DNA from: Rhodoferax sp.
GTDB taxonomy: Bacteria > Pseudomonadota > Gammaproteobacteria > Burkholderiales > Burkholderiaceae_C
Direction: 5' to 3'
NCBI GenBank assembly: GCA_020048255.1
Contig: JAIFMR010000059.1
Span: forward strand, 1-5,476
DNA: 5,476 nt
A program made the position numbers and the translations under genes. Within the stretch, counting starts at the first letter, position 1. The number at the start of each line of letters is the position of its first letter. The notes beneath the pieces were generated by a model, which saw nothing but the letters and a program-made list of their open reading frames with translations, had not been told where the DNA came from and ran no database searches. Below, in pieces: positions 1 to 5,476 of this stretch.

Positions 1-806
1 ACCGCATCACCCTCCTGCGCGAAACCAACGCCACGCTGGAAGCCATCGCCCAGGCGCTGTTCAAGTCGTGGTTTGTCGATTTCGACCCGGTACGCGCCAA
101 GATGGACGGCCGCGCCCCCGAAGGCATGGATGAGGCCACCGCCCGGCTGTTCCCCGACAGCTTCGAGGAATCGGAGCTGGGCTTGGTGCCGAGGGGGTGG
201 CGGGTTGGTACGCTTGAAGATTTATCTGACCTCAACCCTGAGTCATGGTCTGCAAAGAATCATCCAGACACTGTGGCCTACATTGATCTTGCCAACGCGA
301 AAGACAACGAAATTGCTTCTGTCACCGACTTCGCATTTGACGATGCACCGAGTCGAGCAAGGCGCGTGCTGCGAACTGGTGACACCATAGTAGGCACCGT
401 TCGACCGGGCAATCGCTCATTTGCGTTCATTCATGAGCCTGCCAGCAATTTGACTGCCAGCACTGGCTTTGCTGTCCTGCGCCCATCTGTTGCGGCAAAC
501 ACCGAGTTTGTTTATCTGGCAGCAACGCAAGACACCAGCATTGAACATTTGGCTCACGTTGCAGATGGCGGCGCATATCCGGCAGTGCGCCCTGACGTTG
601 TTTGCGGGTTGCAGTGCGTCGTACCAGACAACTACGCTCTGGAAACATTTCACGCTGCTGCCGCTCCACTACTTGCCAAGATTGCAGAAAACCAAAAACA
701 AGCCCAAACCCTAGCCACCCTGCGCGACACCCTGCTCCCGCGCCTGATCTCCGGCCAGTTGCGCCTGCCCGAGGCGCAAGCCGCTGCCGAGGAAGCCTTG
801 GCATGA
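1..806 (+). CDS. hsdS: Type I restriction-modification specificity subunit HsdS, C-terminal part (5' end outside window)
   Basis: HsdS recognises the split DNA target and holds two HsdM and up to two HsdR subunits in the type I complex. The frame is open from the first complete codon (3) to the TGA at 804-806, so the start lies upstream; the ATG at 102 is internal. About 65 codons at the window start are the conserved central region: an alpha-helical segment with LEAIAQALFKSWFVDFDPV, then the linker running to LGLVPRGW (near 195), typical of HsdS proteins. The second target recognition domain follows (about 198-660). The C-terminal conserved helix contains TLATLRDTLLPRLISGQLRL, which matches the usual end of the family. 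GC is about 65% in the central region, about 48% at 241-360, and about 73% at 721-780, consistent with a swapped recognition domain. The target sequence cannot be read from this. The first recognition domain is missing only because of the window edge. Very sure of the family. Confidence 0.96.
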   Translation, partial: RITLLRETNATLEAIAQALFKSWFVDFDPVRAKMDGRAPEGMDEATARLFPDSFEESELGLVPRGWRVGTLEDLSDLNPESWSAKNHPDTVAYIDLANAKDNEIASVTDFAFDDAPSRARRVLRTGDTIVGTVRPGNRSFAFIHEPASNLTASTGFAVLRPSVAANTEFVYLAATQDTSIEHLAHVADGGAYPAVRPDVVCGLQCVVPDNYALETFHAAAAPLLAKIAENQKQAQTLATLRDTLLPRLISGQLRLPEAQAAAEEALA

Positions 807-823
807 ACCCAGCGCCTACAGCG

Positions 824-882
824 ACTATGCTTTTGATAGCTGTTTGCGCAAGTTTCACGGGGGCTAGAGGCCAATTTTATGC
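824..882 (+). repeat. Intergenic dispersed repeat, copy 1
   Basis: This 59-bp stretch between hsdS and the DUF3800 gene matches 1893-1951 at 49 of 59 positions without gaps. It starts with a small hairpin (CTAT 825-828, 7-nt loop, ATAG 836-839). Exactly 22 nt after TAGC (837-840) comes its complement GCTA (863-866), followed by an AGAGGCCAATTTTATGC end. From memory it looks like a short non-coding repeat scattered between genes in Comamonadaceae; that identification was not checked. Both copies run in the same direction as the genes. No transposase or target duplication is visible. Confidence 0.8.
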
Positions 883-922
883 TCGAATGCCTAGCCAAAC
901 CGCCACCCAAGCAAGGCAGATG

Positions 923-928
923 AAGGGG
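923..928 (+). promoter_or_regulatory. Ribosome binding site of the DUF3800 gene
   Basis: AAGGGG lies 5 nt before the ATG at 934. It is the only strong Shine-Dalgarno sequence ahead of a start codon in this window and supports that start. It falls just downstream of repeat copy 1. Confidence 0.65.
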
Positions 929-933
929 ACATC

Positions 934-1815
934 ATGACCACAACACCGGGCACCCAATATGCGCTTTTTGAAGTGGCCGAGGCGACGCCGCTGGAAAAAC
1001 CATCTGCTGACACGGCAGAAAAGCGGTTCAGCGATTACGTGGTCTATGTGGACGAAAGTGGCGACCATTCACTGGCCAGCATCAATCCGGATTTTCCGGT
1101 GTTTGTGCTCGCCTTGTGCGTGATCCACAAGCGGCACTACGCCGAAAAAATCATTCCCGCCGTCGAGAAATTGAAGTTCAACTACTTTGGTCACGACAGT
1201 GTGGTGCTTCACGAGCATGACATACGCAAGCAAAAGGGTGAGTTCGCTTTTCTGAACCGATTGCCCATCCGCCTTGAATTCGTGGGGCAGCTGTCGACCA
1301 TCATGGATGCCAGCAATTTCATCCTGATTGCCTGTGTGGTGGACAAGACCCGCATGGGCAAAGGCGAAGGGGCGTCAACCAATCCATATCACATAGCTTT
1401 GGATATTTGTCTGGAGGCTTTGCGGGGATTTTTGGCGGAAAAGAAGCAAGACCATCTGCTAACCCATGTGGTGGTGGAGTGCCGAGGCAAGAAGGAAGAT
1501 CGGGAGTTGGAGTTAGAGTTTCGTCGCATACGCGATGGCAGCTCTCATGGAAGCAGGCGACTTCCGTTCGATATTGTTTTTGCGGACAAGAAGACCAATC
1601 TGGCGGGCTTGCAGTTGGCCGACTTGGTCGCTAGGCCCATTGGTCTGAATTACATTCGCCCGGCTCAGCAGAATCAGGCGTTTGACCTGCTGAAACGCAA
1701 GTTTTACTGCGATGGCGGGCGTGCTCACGTGGGCAGCGGTTTTAAGAACGTGGGCTTGATGGTCTACCCACCCCTTGATAAGCGAAAAGCCCCGATGAAC
1801 CCACCGAGGCTATAA
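934..1815 (+). CDS. DUF3800 domain protein (predicted RNase H-like fold), accessory gene in the type I R-M locus
   Basis: This 293-residue protein has the hallmarks of DUF3800. They are YVDESGDH (residues 38-45, acidic D40, E41 and D44), HEHDI (93-97), a VVVECRGKKED strand with E182 (179-189), FADKKT (216-221), and LQLADLVA near the C-terminus (226-233, D230). The family is predicted to adopt an RNase H-like fold and occurs often in defence islands and beside restriction systems; its reaction is not established as far as I know. The spaced acidic residues would suit a metal-dependent nuclease, but that is inference. No signal peptide or membrane segment is evident, so it is probably cytoplasmic. 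The first 34 residues are a poorly conserved-looking extension. The ATG at 934 is supported by AAGGGG 5 nt upstream. It lies 127 bp after hsdS with repeat copy 1 between, and is followed by a 280-bp gap, so it may be transcribed from the hsdS side but is not tightly coupled. Confidence 0.9.
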   Translation: MTTTPGTQYALFEVAEATPLEKPSADTAEKRFSDYVVYVDESGDHSLASINPDFPVFVLALCVIHKRHYAEKIIPAVEKLKFNYFGHDSVVLHEHDIRKQKGEFAFLNRLPIRLEFVGQLSTIMDASNFILIACVVDKTRMGKGEGASTNPYHIALDICLEALRGFLAEKKQDHLLTHVVVECRGKKEDRELELEFRRIRDGSSHGSRRLPFDIVFADKKTNLAGLQLADLVARPIGLNYIRPAQQNQAFDLLKRKFYCDGGRAHVGSGFKNVGLMVYPPLDKRKAPMNPPRL

Positions 1816-2095
1816 CGCCGATCGAGAACCCCCAATCCACTTGAACATGAGTTTAACCTAAGAGCGCGCCACAAGTGAAATTCCTTGAGGTAACTATGAT
1901 TTTGATAGCTTCTTGCACATATTCCACCGGGGCTAGACGCCAATTTGATGCATAAACATCGAACCAACCTGCCGCTTGCGGCTCCACCACAGTCAGTAAA
2001 GAATGCATATAGAAAACCTGCTTTTTTATACACATCAGCGCTATCATGTTAAAAAAATCGGCTTTTCTTTACATCAACTACCATAGCACGTTTAC
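1816..2095 (+). promoter_or_regulatory. Intergenic region between the DUF3800 gene and fic, probably holding the fic promoter
   Basis: No convincing gene lies in this 280-bp stretch. It holds TTGAACATGA at 1841-1850 (seen again at 3196-3205), repeat copy 2 at 1893-1951, then an AT-rich stretch with A7 at 2051-2057. A TATCAT at 2042-2047 could be a -10 box, but no good -35 sits at the right distance, so no promoter can be placed exactly. TTTACAT occurs at 2068-2074 and 2091-2097, the second overlapping the fic start codon. No hairpin followed by a T-run marks the end of the DUF3800 transcript. Confidence 0.35.
1893..1951 (+). repeat. Intergenic dispersed repeat, copy 2
   Basis: Second copy of the 59-bp repeat, 49/59 identical to 824-882 and in the same orientation. 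The hairpin (CTAT 1894-1897, 7-nt loop, ATAG 1905-1908) and the 22-nt spacing from TAGC (1906-1909) to GCTA (1932-1935) are both kept. A short ATG-started frame is open in both copies (from 827 and from 1896), but most codon differences between them change the amino acid, so the conservation looks like that of a DNA or RNA element, not of a peptide. Confidence 0.8.
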
Positions 2096-2097
2096 AT
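2068..2097 (+). promoter_or_regulatory. Paired TTTACAT motifs at the fic start (possible operator)
   Basis: TTTACAT occurs at 2068-2074 and 2091-2097, 23 bp apart start to start, about two helical turns. The second reads GTTTACATG (2090-2098) and includes the fic ATG. Its exact reverse complement CATGTAAAC lies at 3215-3223 upstream of hsdR. A shared regulator, possibly Fic itself through its winged helix, is conceivable. The motifs are short and AT-rich, so chance is a serious alternative. Confidence 0.25.
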
Positions 2098-3178
2098 GCC
2101 GTTTGACAGTCAGCGCCCTTTCAACGATTTGCCTTTGCTGCCACCGCCGGTGGATTTGGAAACCAAGGCGGTGCTCAAGCAGGTGATTGCCGCTCGCACC
2201 GCATTGGCAGAGCTCAAAGGTGCCGCCCAGCTTCTGCCCAACCAGGGTGTGTTGATTCAAGCCATCGGCCTGCAAGAAGCCAAACTGTCTTCTGAAATAG
2301 AGAACATCGTCACCACCAACGACGACTTGTTTCGCGGCTTCGCCAACGATGGTGAGGGTGCCAGTGCGCAAACCAAGGAGGTGCTGCGCTACAAAGACGC
2401 GCTCTGGCAAGGGCACCAGTGGATCAAGCAGGGTATGCCGCTAACCACGCGGCTTTTTGAAACTTTGTATCAAACCGTCAAACAGGCGGACGACGGCGTG
2501 CGGCGCACGTCTGGCACCAAGCTGGCCAACCCGACCACCGGGCAGGTGGTGTACTGCCCACCCGAGGGCGAAGGCGTGATTCGGGACAAGCTGGCGAATC
2601 TGGAACGCTTTATGAATGAGCCCTCAGATTTGGACCCGCTGGTGCGCATGGCGGTGATGCACTACCAATTTGAGGCCATTCACCCGTTTCCCGATGGCAA
2701 TGGCCGGGTGGGGCGGATTTTGAACATTCTGCATTTGCAGTCTGAAGCATTGCTGGATGTGCCCATTCTCTATTTGTCGGGTTACATCATCGAGAACAAG
2801 GGTGCGTACTACCGAGGCCTGACGGCGGTGACCGAGCGCGGGGAGTGGGAGACATGGGTGCTGTACATGTTGCGCGGGGTTGAGACTATGGCCCACCTCA
2901 CCCGCCAGCGCATACGCGCTGTGATGGACTTGATGCAGACTGCCACGTTGCAAGCTGAAAATGTGTTGCCCAAGGTGCAGGTGCCTGCCATTTTGGAGGT
3001 GGTGTTTAGGCACCCGTATTGCAAAGTGCGCTTTCTGGAGGAGGCGGGCTTGGGCTCCAGGCCCACTTGCACCAAATATCTGCGGGCTTTGGTGGCAGCC
3101 GGCTTGCTGCGTGAACAAGCGGTCTGGCGCGAAAACTATTTCATCAACGACGCTTTTTTTGAGGCGTTGGCGCGGTGA
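2096..3178 (+). CDS. Fic family protein adenylyltransferase, class II (N-terminal inhibitory helix), with C-terminal winged helix
   Basis: Fic enzymes usually transfer AMP from ATP to a hydroxyl of a target protein. This 360-residue protein has a Fic N-terminal domain (about 15-85), then the core with the complete catalytic motif HPFPDGNGRVGR (196-207). H196 would be the base, D200 the metal ligand, and N202, R204 and R207 would bind phosphates. A target-docking flap lies near VVYCPPEG (151-158). The N-terminal domain carries S65-x-x-x-E69-N70, matching the inhibitory (S/T)xxxE(G/N) helix, so the enzyme should be held inactive by its own glutamate. Residues about 295-355 look like a winged helix-turn-helix. 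Length and order resemble the Shewanella SoFic type. The ATG at 2096 is the only reasonable start: an in-frame TAG lies at 2084-2086 and no Shine-Dalgarno is visible. It sits between DUF3800 and hsdR; Fic genes are often seen in type I R-M loci. The target protein is unknown. Confidence 0.94.
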   Translation: MPFDSQRPFNDLPLLPPPVDLETKAVLKQVIAARTALAELKGAAQLLPNQGVLIQAIGLQEAKLSSEIENIVTTNDDLFRGFANDGEGASAQTKEVLRYKDALWQGHQWIKQGMPLTTRLFETLYQTVKQADDGVRRTSGTKLANPTTGQVVYCPPEGEGVIRDKLANLERFMNEPSDLDPLVRMAVMHYQFEAIHPFPDGNGRVGRILNILHLQSEALLDVPILYLSGYIIENKGAYYRGLTAVTERGEWETWVLYMLRGVETMAHLTRQRIRAVMDLMQTATLQAENVLPKVQVPAILEVVFRHPYCKVRFLEEAGLGSRPTCTKYLRALVAAGLLREQAVWRENYFINDAFFEALAR

Positions 3179-3182
3179 CCTG

Positions 3183-3205
3183 TCATGTTCAGAGTTTGAA
3201 CATGA
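3183..3205. promoter_or_regulatory. Perfect 9-bp inverted repeat between fic and hsdR (operator or weak terminator)
   Basis: TCATGTTCA (3183-3191) and TGAACATGA (3197-3205) are exact inverted complements around a 5-nt GAGTT spacer, beginning 4 bp after the fic stop codon. No T-run follows (TTCGTCATTC), so a standard intrinsic terminator is unlikely. It may be a protein-binding site upstream of hsdR or an mRNA 3'-end stabilising hairpin. The right half, TTGAACATGA, also occurs singly at 1841-1850 downstream of the DUF3800 gene. Confidence 0.5.
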
Positions 3206-3273
3206 TTCGTCATTCATGTAAACATTATTCGATTTATTTACCATGACGAGCCTATCGTGCTAACTTTCTTCGC
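3206..3273 (+). promoter_or_regulatory. AT-rich leader upstream of hsdR, candidate promoter region
   Basis: This 68-bp stretch is clearly richer in A and T than the flanking genes, at least to about 3243. It contains ATGTAAACAT at 3216-3225 and CATTAT at 3223-3228, a 4/6 match to a -10 box, but no convincing -35 at the usual distance. No Shine-Dalgarno sequence precedes either in-frame ATG of hsdR (3274 or 3283). A separate hsdR promoter is likely from the gap and composition but cannot be mapped by eye. Confidence 0.3.
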
Positions 3274-5476
3274 ATGACCACCATGACCGAAGATCAACTC
3301 GAACAAGAAGCGCTAGGCTGGTTGGCCGACGTCGGCTACACCCATCTATACGGCCCCGACATTGCCCACGATGGCCCCGCACCAGAACGCGCCCATTACG
3401 GCCAGGTGATGTTGACCTTTCGGCTGCGCGAGGCCATTCGCCGCCTGAACCCCAATGTGCCCACCGCTGCGCGTGAGGATGCCTTGAAACAGGTGCTGGA
3501 TTTGGGCATACCAGCGCTGCTGGGTGCAAACCGGCACTTTCACCGCTTATTGGTGGGTGGTGTGCCGGTGCAGTACCAGTTGAACGGCGAAACACGGGGC
3601 GACCTGGTGCGGCTGGTGGACTGGGCCGAGCCTTTAAAGAACGACTGGCTGGGGGTCAACCAATTCAGCATCAAAGGGCCACACCACACCCGCCGCCCCG
3701 ACATCATTCTGTTTATCAACGGCCTGCCGTTGGTGCTGATTGAGCTGAAGAACCCGGCCGATGTGAATGCCGATGTGTGGAAGGCGTTTGACCAGATTCA
3801 GACCTACAAGGCGCAGATACCCGATGTGTTCCACAGCAACGAACTGTTGGTGATCTCAGACGGCACCGAGGCCTTGCTGGGCAGCCTGAGCGCCGACCCC
3901 GAGCGTTTTATGGCCTGGCGCACCATTGACGGCATCACCCTGGACCCGTTGGGCGAGTTCAACGAGTTGCAAACCCTGGTGCGTGGCGTGCTGGCACCCC
4001 AGTACCTGCTGGACTACCTGCGCTACTTTGTGCTATTTGAAGACGACGGCGGCATCATCAAAAAGATTGCCGGTTACCACCAGTTTCACGCTGTGCGTCT
4101 CGCCATTGGGCAGGTGGTGGCCGCGTCGCGCCCCGGTGGCACCCAAAAAGGCGGCGTGGTCTGGCACACGCAGGGCAGCGGTAAAAGCATCACCATGGTG
4201 TGTTTTGCGGCACGGGTGATGCAAGAGCCCGCCATGGAAAACCCGACCATCGTGGTCATCACCGATCGCAATGATCTGGACGGGCAGCTTTTTGGCGTGT
4301 TTAGCCTGGGCGCTGACCTGCTGCGCGAGCAGCCAGTGCAGGCGCGCACTCGGCAAGAGCTGCGCACGCTGCTGGCCAACCGCCCCAGCGGCGGCATTGT
4401 GTTTGCCACCATCCAGAAGTTCATGCCCGGTGAAGATGAAGACATGTTCCCGGTGCTGTCAGATCGGCACAACATTGTGGTGATTGCCGATGAAGCGCAC
4501 CGCACGCAATACGGCTTTGAAGCCAAGCTCAAGACGCGCAAGACAAGTTCTACGCCAAATGTGCCTGCAGCCCCCGTCTACCAAGCGCAAGGAGCTACTA
4601 CTGTTGTAGCAACGGGTGACTCTGCCGCAACCGCTAACCGGGTTGAATTTGCTCCACCAGCCTACGCCGTCAACGCTGCCAGCAGCCATTACCAGGCCGG
4701 TTATGCCCAGCATCTGCGCGACGCGCTGCCACACGCCACTTTTGTCGCCTTCACCGGCACACCGGTCAGCAGCGCCGACCACGACACCCGCGCCGTGTTT
4801 GGCGACTACATCCACGTCTATGACATGCAGCAGGCCAAGGAAGACGGGGCCACCGTGGCCATCTATTACGAATCGCGCTTGGCCAAGCTCAGCCTGAACG
4901 AGGCCGACCTGCCGTTGATCGACGACGAGGTGGACGAACTGGCCGAAGATGAAGAAGACAGCCAGCAAGCCAAGCTCAAAAGCCGCTGGGCAGCGCTGGA
5001 GAAAGTGGTGGGCGCCGAGCCGCGTGTGGCCAGTGTGGCTGCAGACCTGGTGGCACATTTTGAGGAACGCAACAGCACGCAAACAGGCAAAGCCATGATC
5101 GTCGCCATGAGCCGCGACATTTGTGTGCACCTGTACAACGAAATCATCAAACTGCGCCCAGACTGGCACAACGACGACCCCGAGCTGGGTGCTATCAAAA
5201 TCGTGATGACCGGCTCCGCCAGCGACAAAGCCCTGCTGCGCCCGCACATTTACAGCAGTCAGACCAAAAAGCGGCTGGAAAAGCGCTTCAAAGACCCGGC
5301 TGACCCGCTACGCCTAGTGATCGTGCGCGACATGTGGCTGACCGGCTTTGACGCGCCCTGTGTGCATACGCTGTATGTGGACAAGCCCATGAAGGGCCAC
5401 AACCTGATGCAGGCCATTGCCCGCGTCAACCGCGTCTTCAAGGACAAACAAGGCGGTTTGGTGGTGGACTACATCG
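3274..5476 (+). CDS. hsdR: Type I restriction enzyme R subunit HsdR (3' end outside window)
   Basis: HsdR translocates DNA using ATP and cuts unmethylated DNA far from the recognition site. The frame is open from 3274 to the window end (734 codons); the family usually has about 1000 or more residues, so the C-terminal part that binds the methylase core is missing. A PD-(D/E)xK nuclease is seen at RRPDII (D143) and IELKN (E157, K159). The superfamily 2 motor follows: Walker A TQGSGKS (299-305, K304), ITDRNDLDGQLF (329-340), DEAH (406-409), FTGTP (493-497), KAMIVAMSR (606-614), VRDMWLTGFDAP (684-695) and QAIARVNR (713-720). YYESRLAKL (531-539) is also typical. All key residues are present. The odd point is an extra segment at about residues 424-472, between DEAH and TGTP. 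The start is ATG 3274 or 3283; an in-frame TGA at 3244-3246 blocks anything further upstream. The gene begins 95 bp after fic and probably has its own promoter. Confidence 0.97.
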   Translation, partial: MTTMTEDQLEQEALGWLADVGYTHLYGPDIAHDGPAPERAHYGQVMLTFRLREAIRRLNPNVPTAAREDALKQVLDLGIPALLGANRHFHRLLVGGVPVQYQLNGETRGDLVRLVDWAEPLKNDWLGVNQFSIKGPHHTRRPDIILFINGLPLVLIELKNPADVNADVWKAFDQIQTYKAQIPDVFHSNELLVISDGTEALLGSLSADPERFMAWRTIDGITLDPLGEFNELQTLVRGVLAPQYLLDYLRYFVLFEDDGGIIKKIAGYHQFHAVRLAIGQVVAASRPGGTQKGGVVWHTQGSGKSITMVCFAARVMQEPAMENPTIVVITDRNDLDGQLFGVFSLGADLLREQPVQARTRQELRTLLANRPSGGIVFATIQKFMPGEDEDMFPVLSDRHNIVVIADEAHRTQYGFEAKLKTRKTSSTPNVPAAPVYQAQGATTVVATGDSAATANRVEFAPPAYAVNAASSHYQAGYAQHLRDALPHATFVAFTGTPVSSADHDTRAVFGDYIHVYDMQQAKEDGATVAIYYESRLAKLSLNEADLPLIDDEVDELAEDEEDSQQAKLKSRWAALEKVVGAEPRVASVAADLVAHFEERNSTQTGKAMIVAMSRDICVHLYNEIIKLRPDWHNDDPELGAIKIVMTGSASDKALLRPHIYSSQTKKRLEKRFKDPADPLRLVIVRDMWLTGFDAPCVHTLYVDKPMKGHNLMQAIARVNRVFKDKQGGLVVDYI
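4543..4689 (+). other. In-frame Ala/Thr/Val/Pro-rich insertion inside HsdR between helicase motifs II and III
   Basis: After the DEAH box and TQYGFEAKL, HsdR proteins of this type usually reach the YGYA.HLRDALP segment within a few to about 20 residues. Here about 49 residues of low-complexity character come first (about residues 424-472), before YQAGYAQHLRDALPH resumes the family pattern. The frame stays open and both flanks look normal, so this is an in-frame insertion in a probably intact protein. It would lie on a surface loop of the first motor domain. The usual spacing is from memory, not an alignment. Its middle contains a hairpin-like stretch discussed among the findings. Confidence 0.55.

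Noticed and set aside
102..806. Treating ATG 102 as the start of a short stand-alone specificity protein
   Set aside because: The same frame is open back to the first complete codon and encodes the conserved HsdS central helix upstream of this ATG, so it is an internal methionine of a gene cut by the window edge.
650..910. Minus-strand open frames over the repeats that share an IKLASSP...SYQ.HS-like peptide with a frame at 1764-2033
   Set aside because: The similarity is fully explained by the DNA repeat itself; the frames run antisense to hsdS and DUF3800 coding sequence and have no support as genes.
827..937. Short open frame starting in repeat copy 1 and ending with a TGA that overlaps the DUF3800 ATG (ATGA at 934-937)
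   Set aside because: It has no ribosome binding site. Of the nine codons that differ from the matching frame in repeat copy 2, eight change the amino acid, so there is no sign of protein-level constraint. The overlap is probably chance.
2011..2070. Two A-run/T-run stretches (2013-2027 and 2051-2070) as intrinsic terminators
   Set aside because: The possible stems are made of A-T pairs with almost no GC, too weak for a terminator; they look like ordinary AT-rich promoter DNA.
3154..3160. T7 run near the 3' end of fic as a phase-variable tract
   Set aside because: It is short, and slippage would alter only the last few residues after the catalytic core, so an on-off switch is unlikely.
5191..5202. 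GCTATCAAAATC, a 12-nt match to the reverse complement of the hairpin of repeat copy 2
   Set aside because: It encodes part of the GAIKIVMTGSASD helicase segment, which is expected in HsdR at this point, and the GCTA box at 22-nt spacing is absent.

Overview
This window is the 3' half of a type I restriction-modification (R-M) locus, read entirely on the + strand. In order it holds the C-terminal half of hsdS (1-806, cut by the window start), a DUF3800 family protein (934-1815), a self-inhibited (class II) Fic adenylyltransferase with a C-terminal winged helix (2096-3178), and most of hsdR (3274-5476, cut by the window end). hsdM is not in the window and probably lies upstream of hsdS. No tRNA, rRNA, CRISPR array, transposase or integrase is visible.

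Organism: GC-rich coding DNA (about 65-73% in the conserved parts of hsdS) and the style of the proteins suggest a beta-proteobacterium. The two copies of a roughly 59-bp intergenic repeat (824-882 and 1893-1951, 49/59 identical) resemble, from memory, a dispersed repeat common in Comamonadaceae such as Acidovorax, Polaromonas and Rhodoferax. The family-level guess is an inference, moderately confident.

Layout: hsdS ends with a lower-GC second target recognition domain between two conserved GC-rich segments, as expected for a domain that is exchanged between loci. A 127-bp gap holding repeat copy 1 leads to the DUF3800 gene, which has a good ribosome binding site. A 280-bp AT-richer gap holds repeat copy 2 and then the upstream region of fic, with no evident Shine-Dalgarno sequence. 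A 95-bp gap between fic and hsdR holds a perfect 9-bp inverted repeat and an AT-rich stretch that may carry the hsdR promoter. HsdR has all expected nuclease and helicase motifs, plus an unusual Ala/Thr/Val/Pro-rich in-frame insertion of about 49 residues between the DEAH box and the TGTP motif.

How the genes may work together: HsdS sets DNA specificity for both methylation (with HsdM) and restriction (with HsdR). The DUF3800 protein (predicted RNase H-like fold) and the Fic enzyme sit as cargo between specificity and restriction subunits, a place where type I systems often carry accessory defence or regulatory genes. Each has its own intergenic region, so they could be regulated separately. 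A functional link to restriction is inference. The less ordinary signals are the two-gene cargo, the HsdR insertion (possibly containing a degenerate relative of the repeat), and shared short motifs upstream of fic and hsdR.
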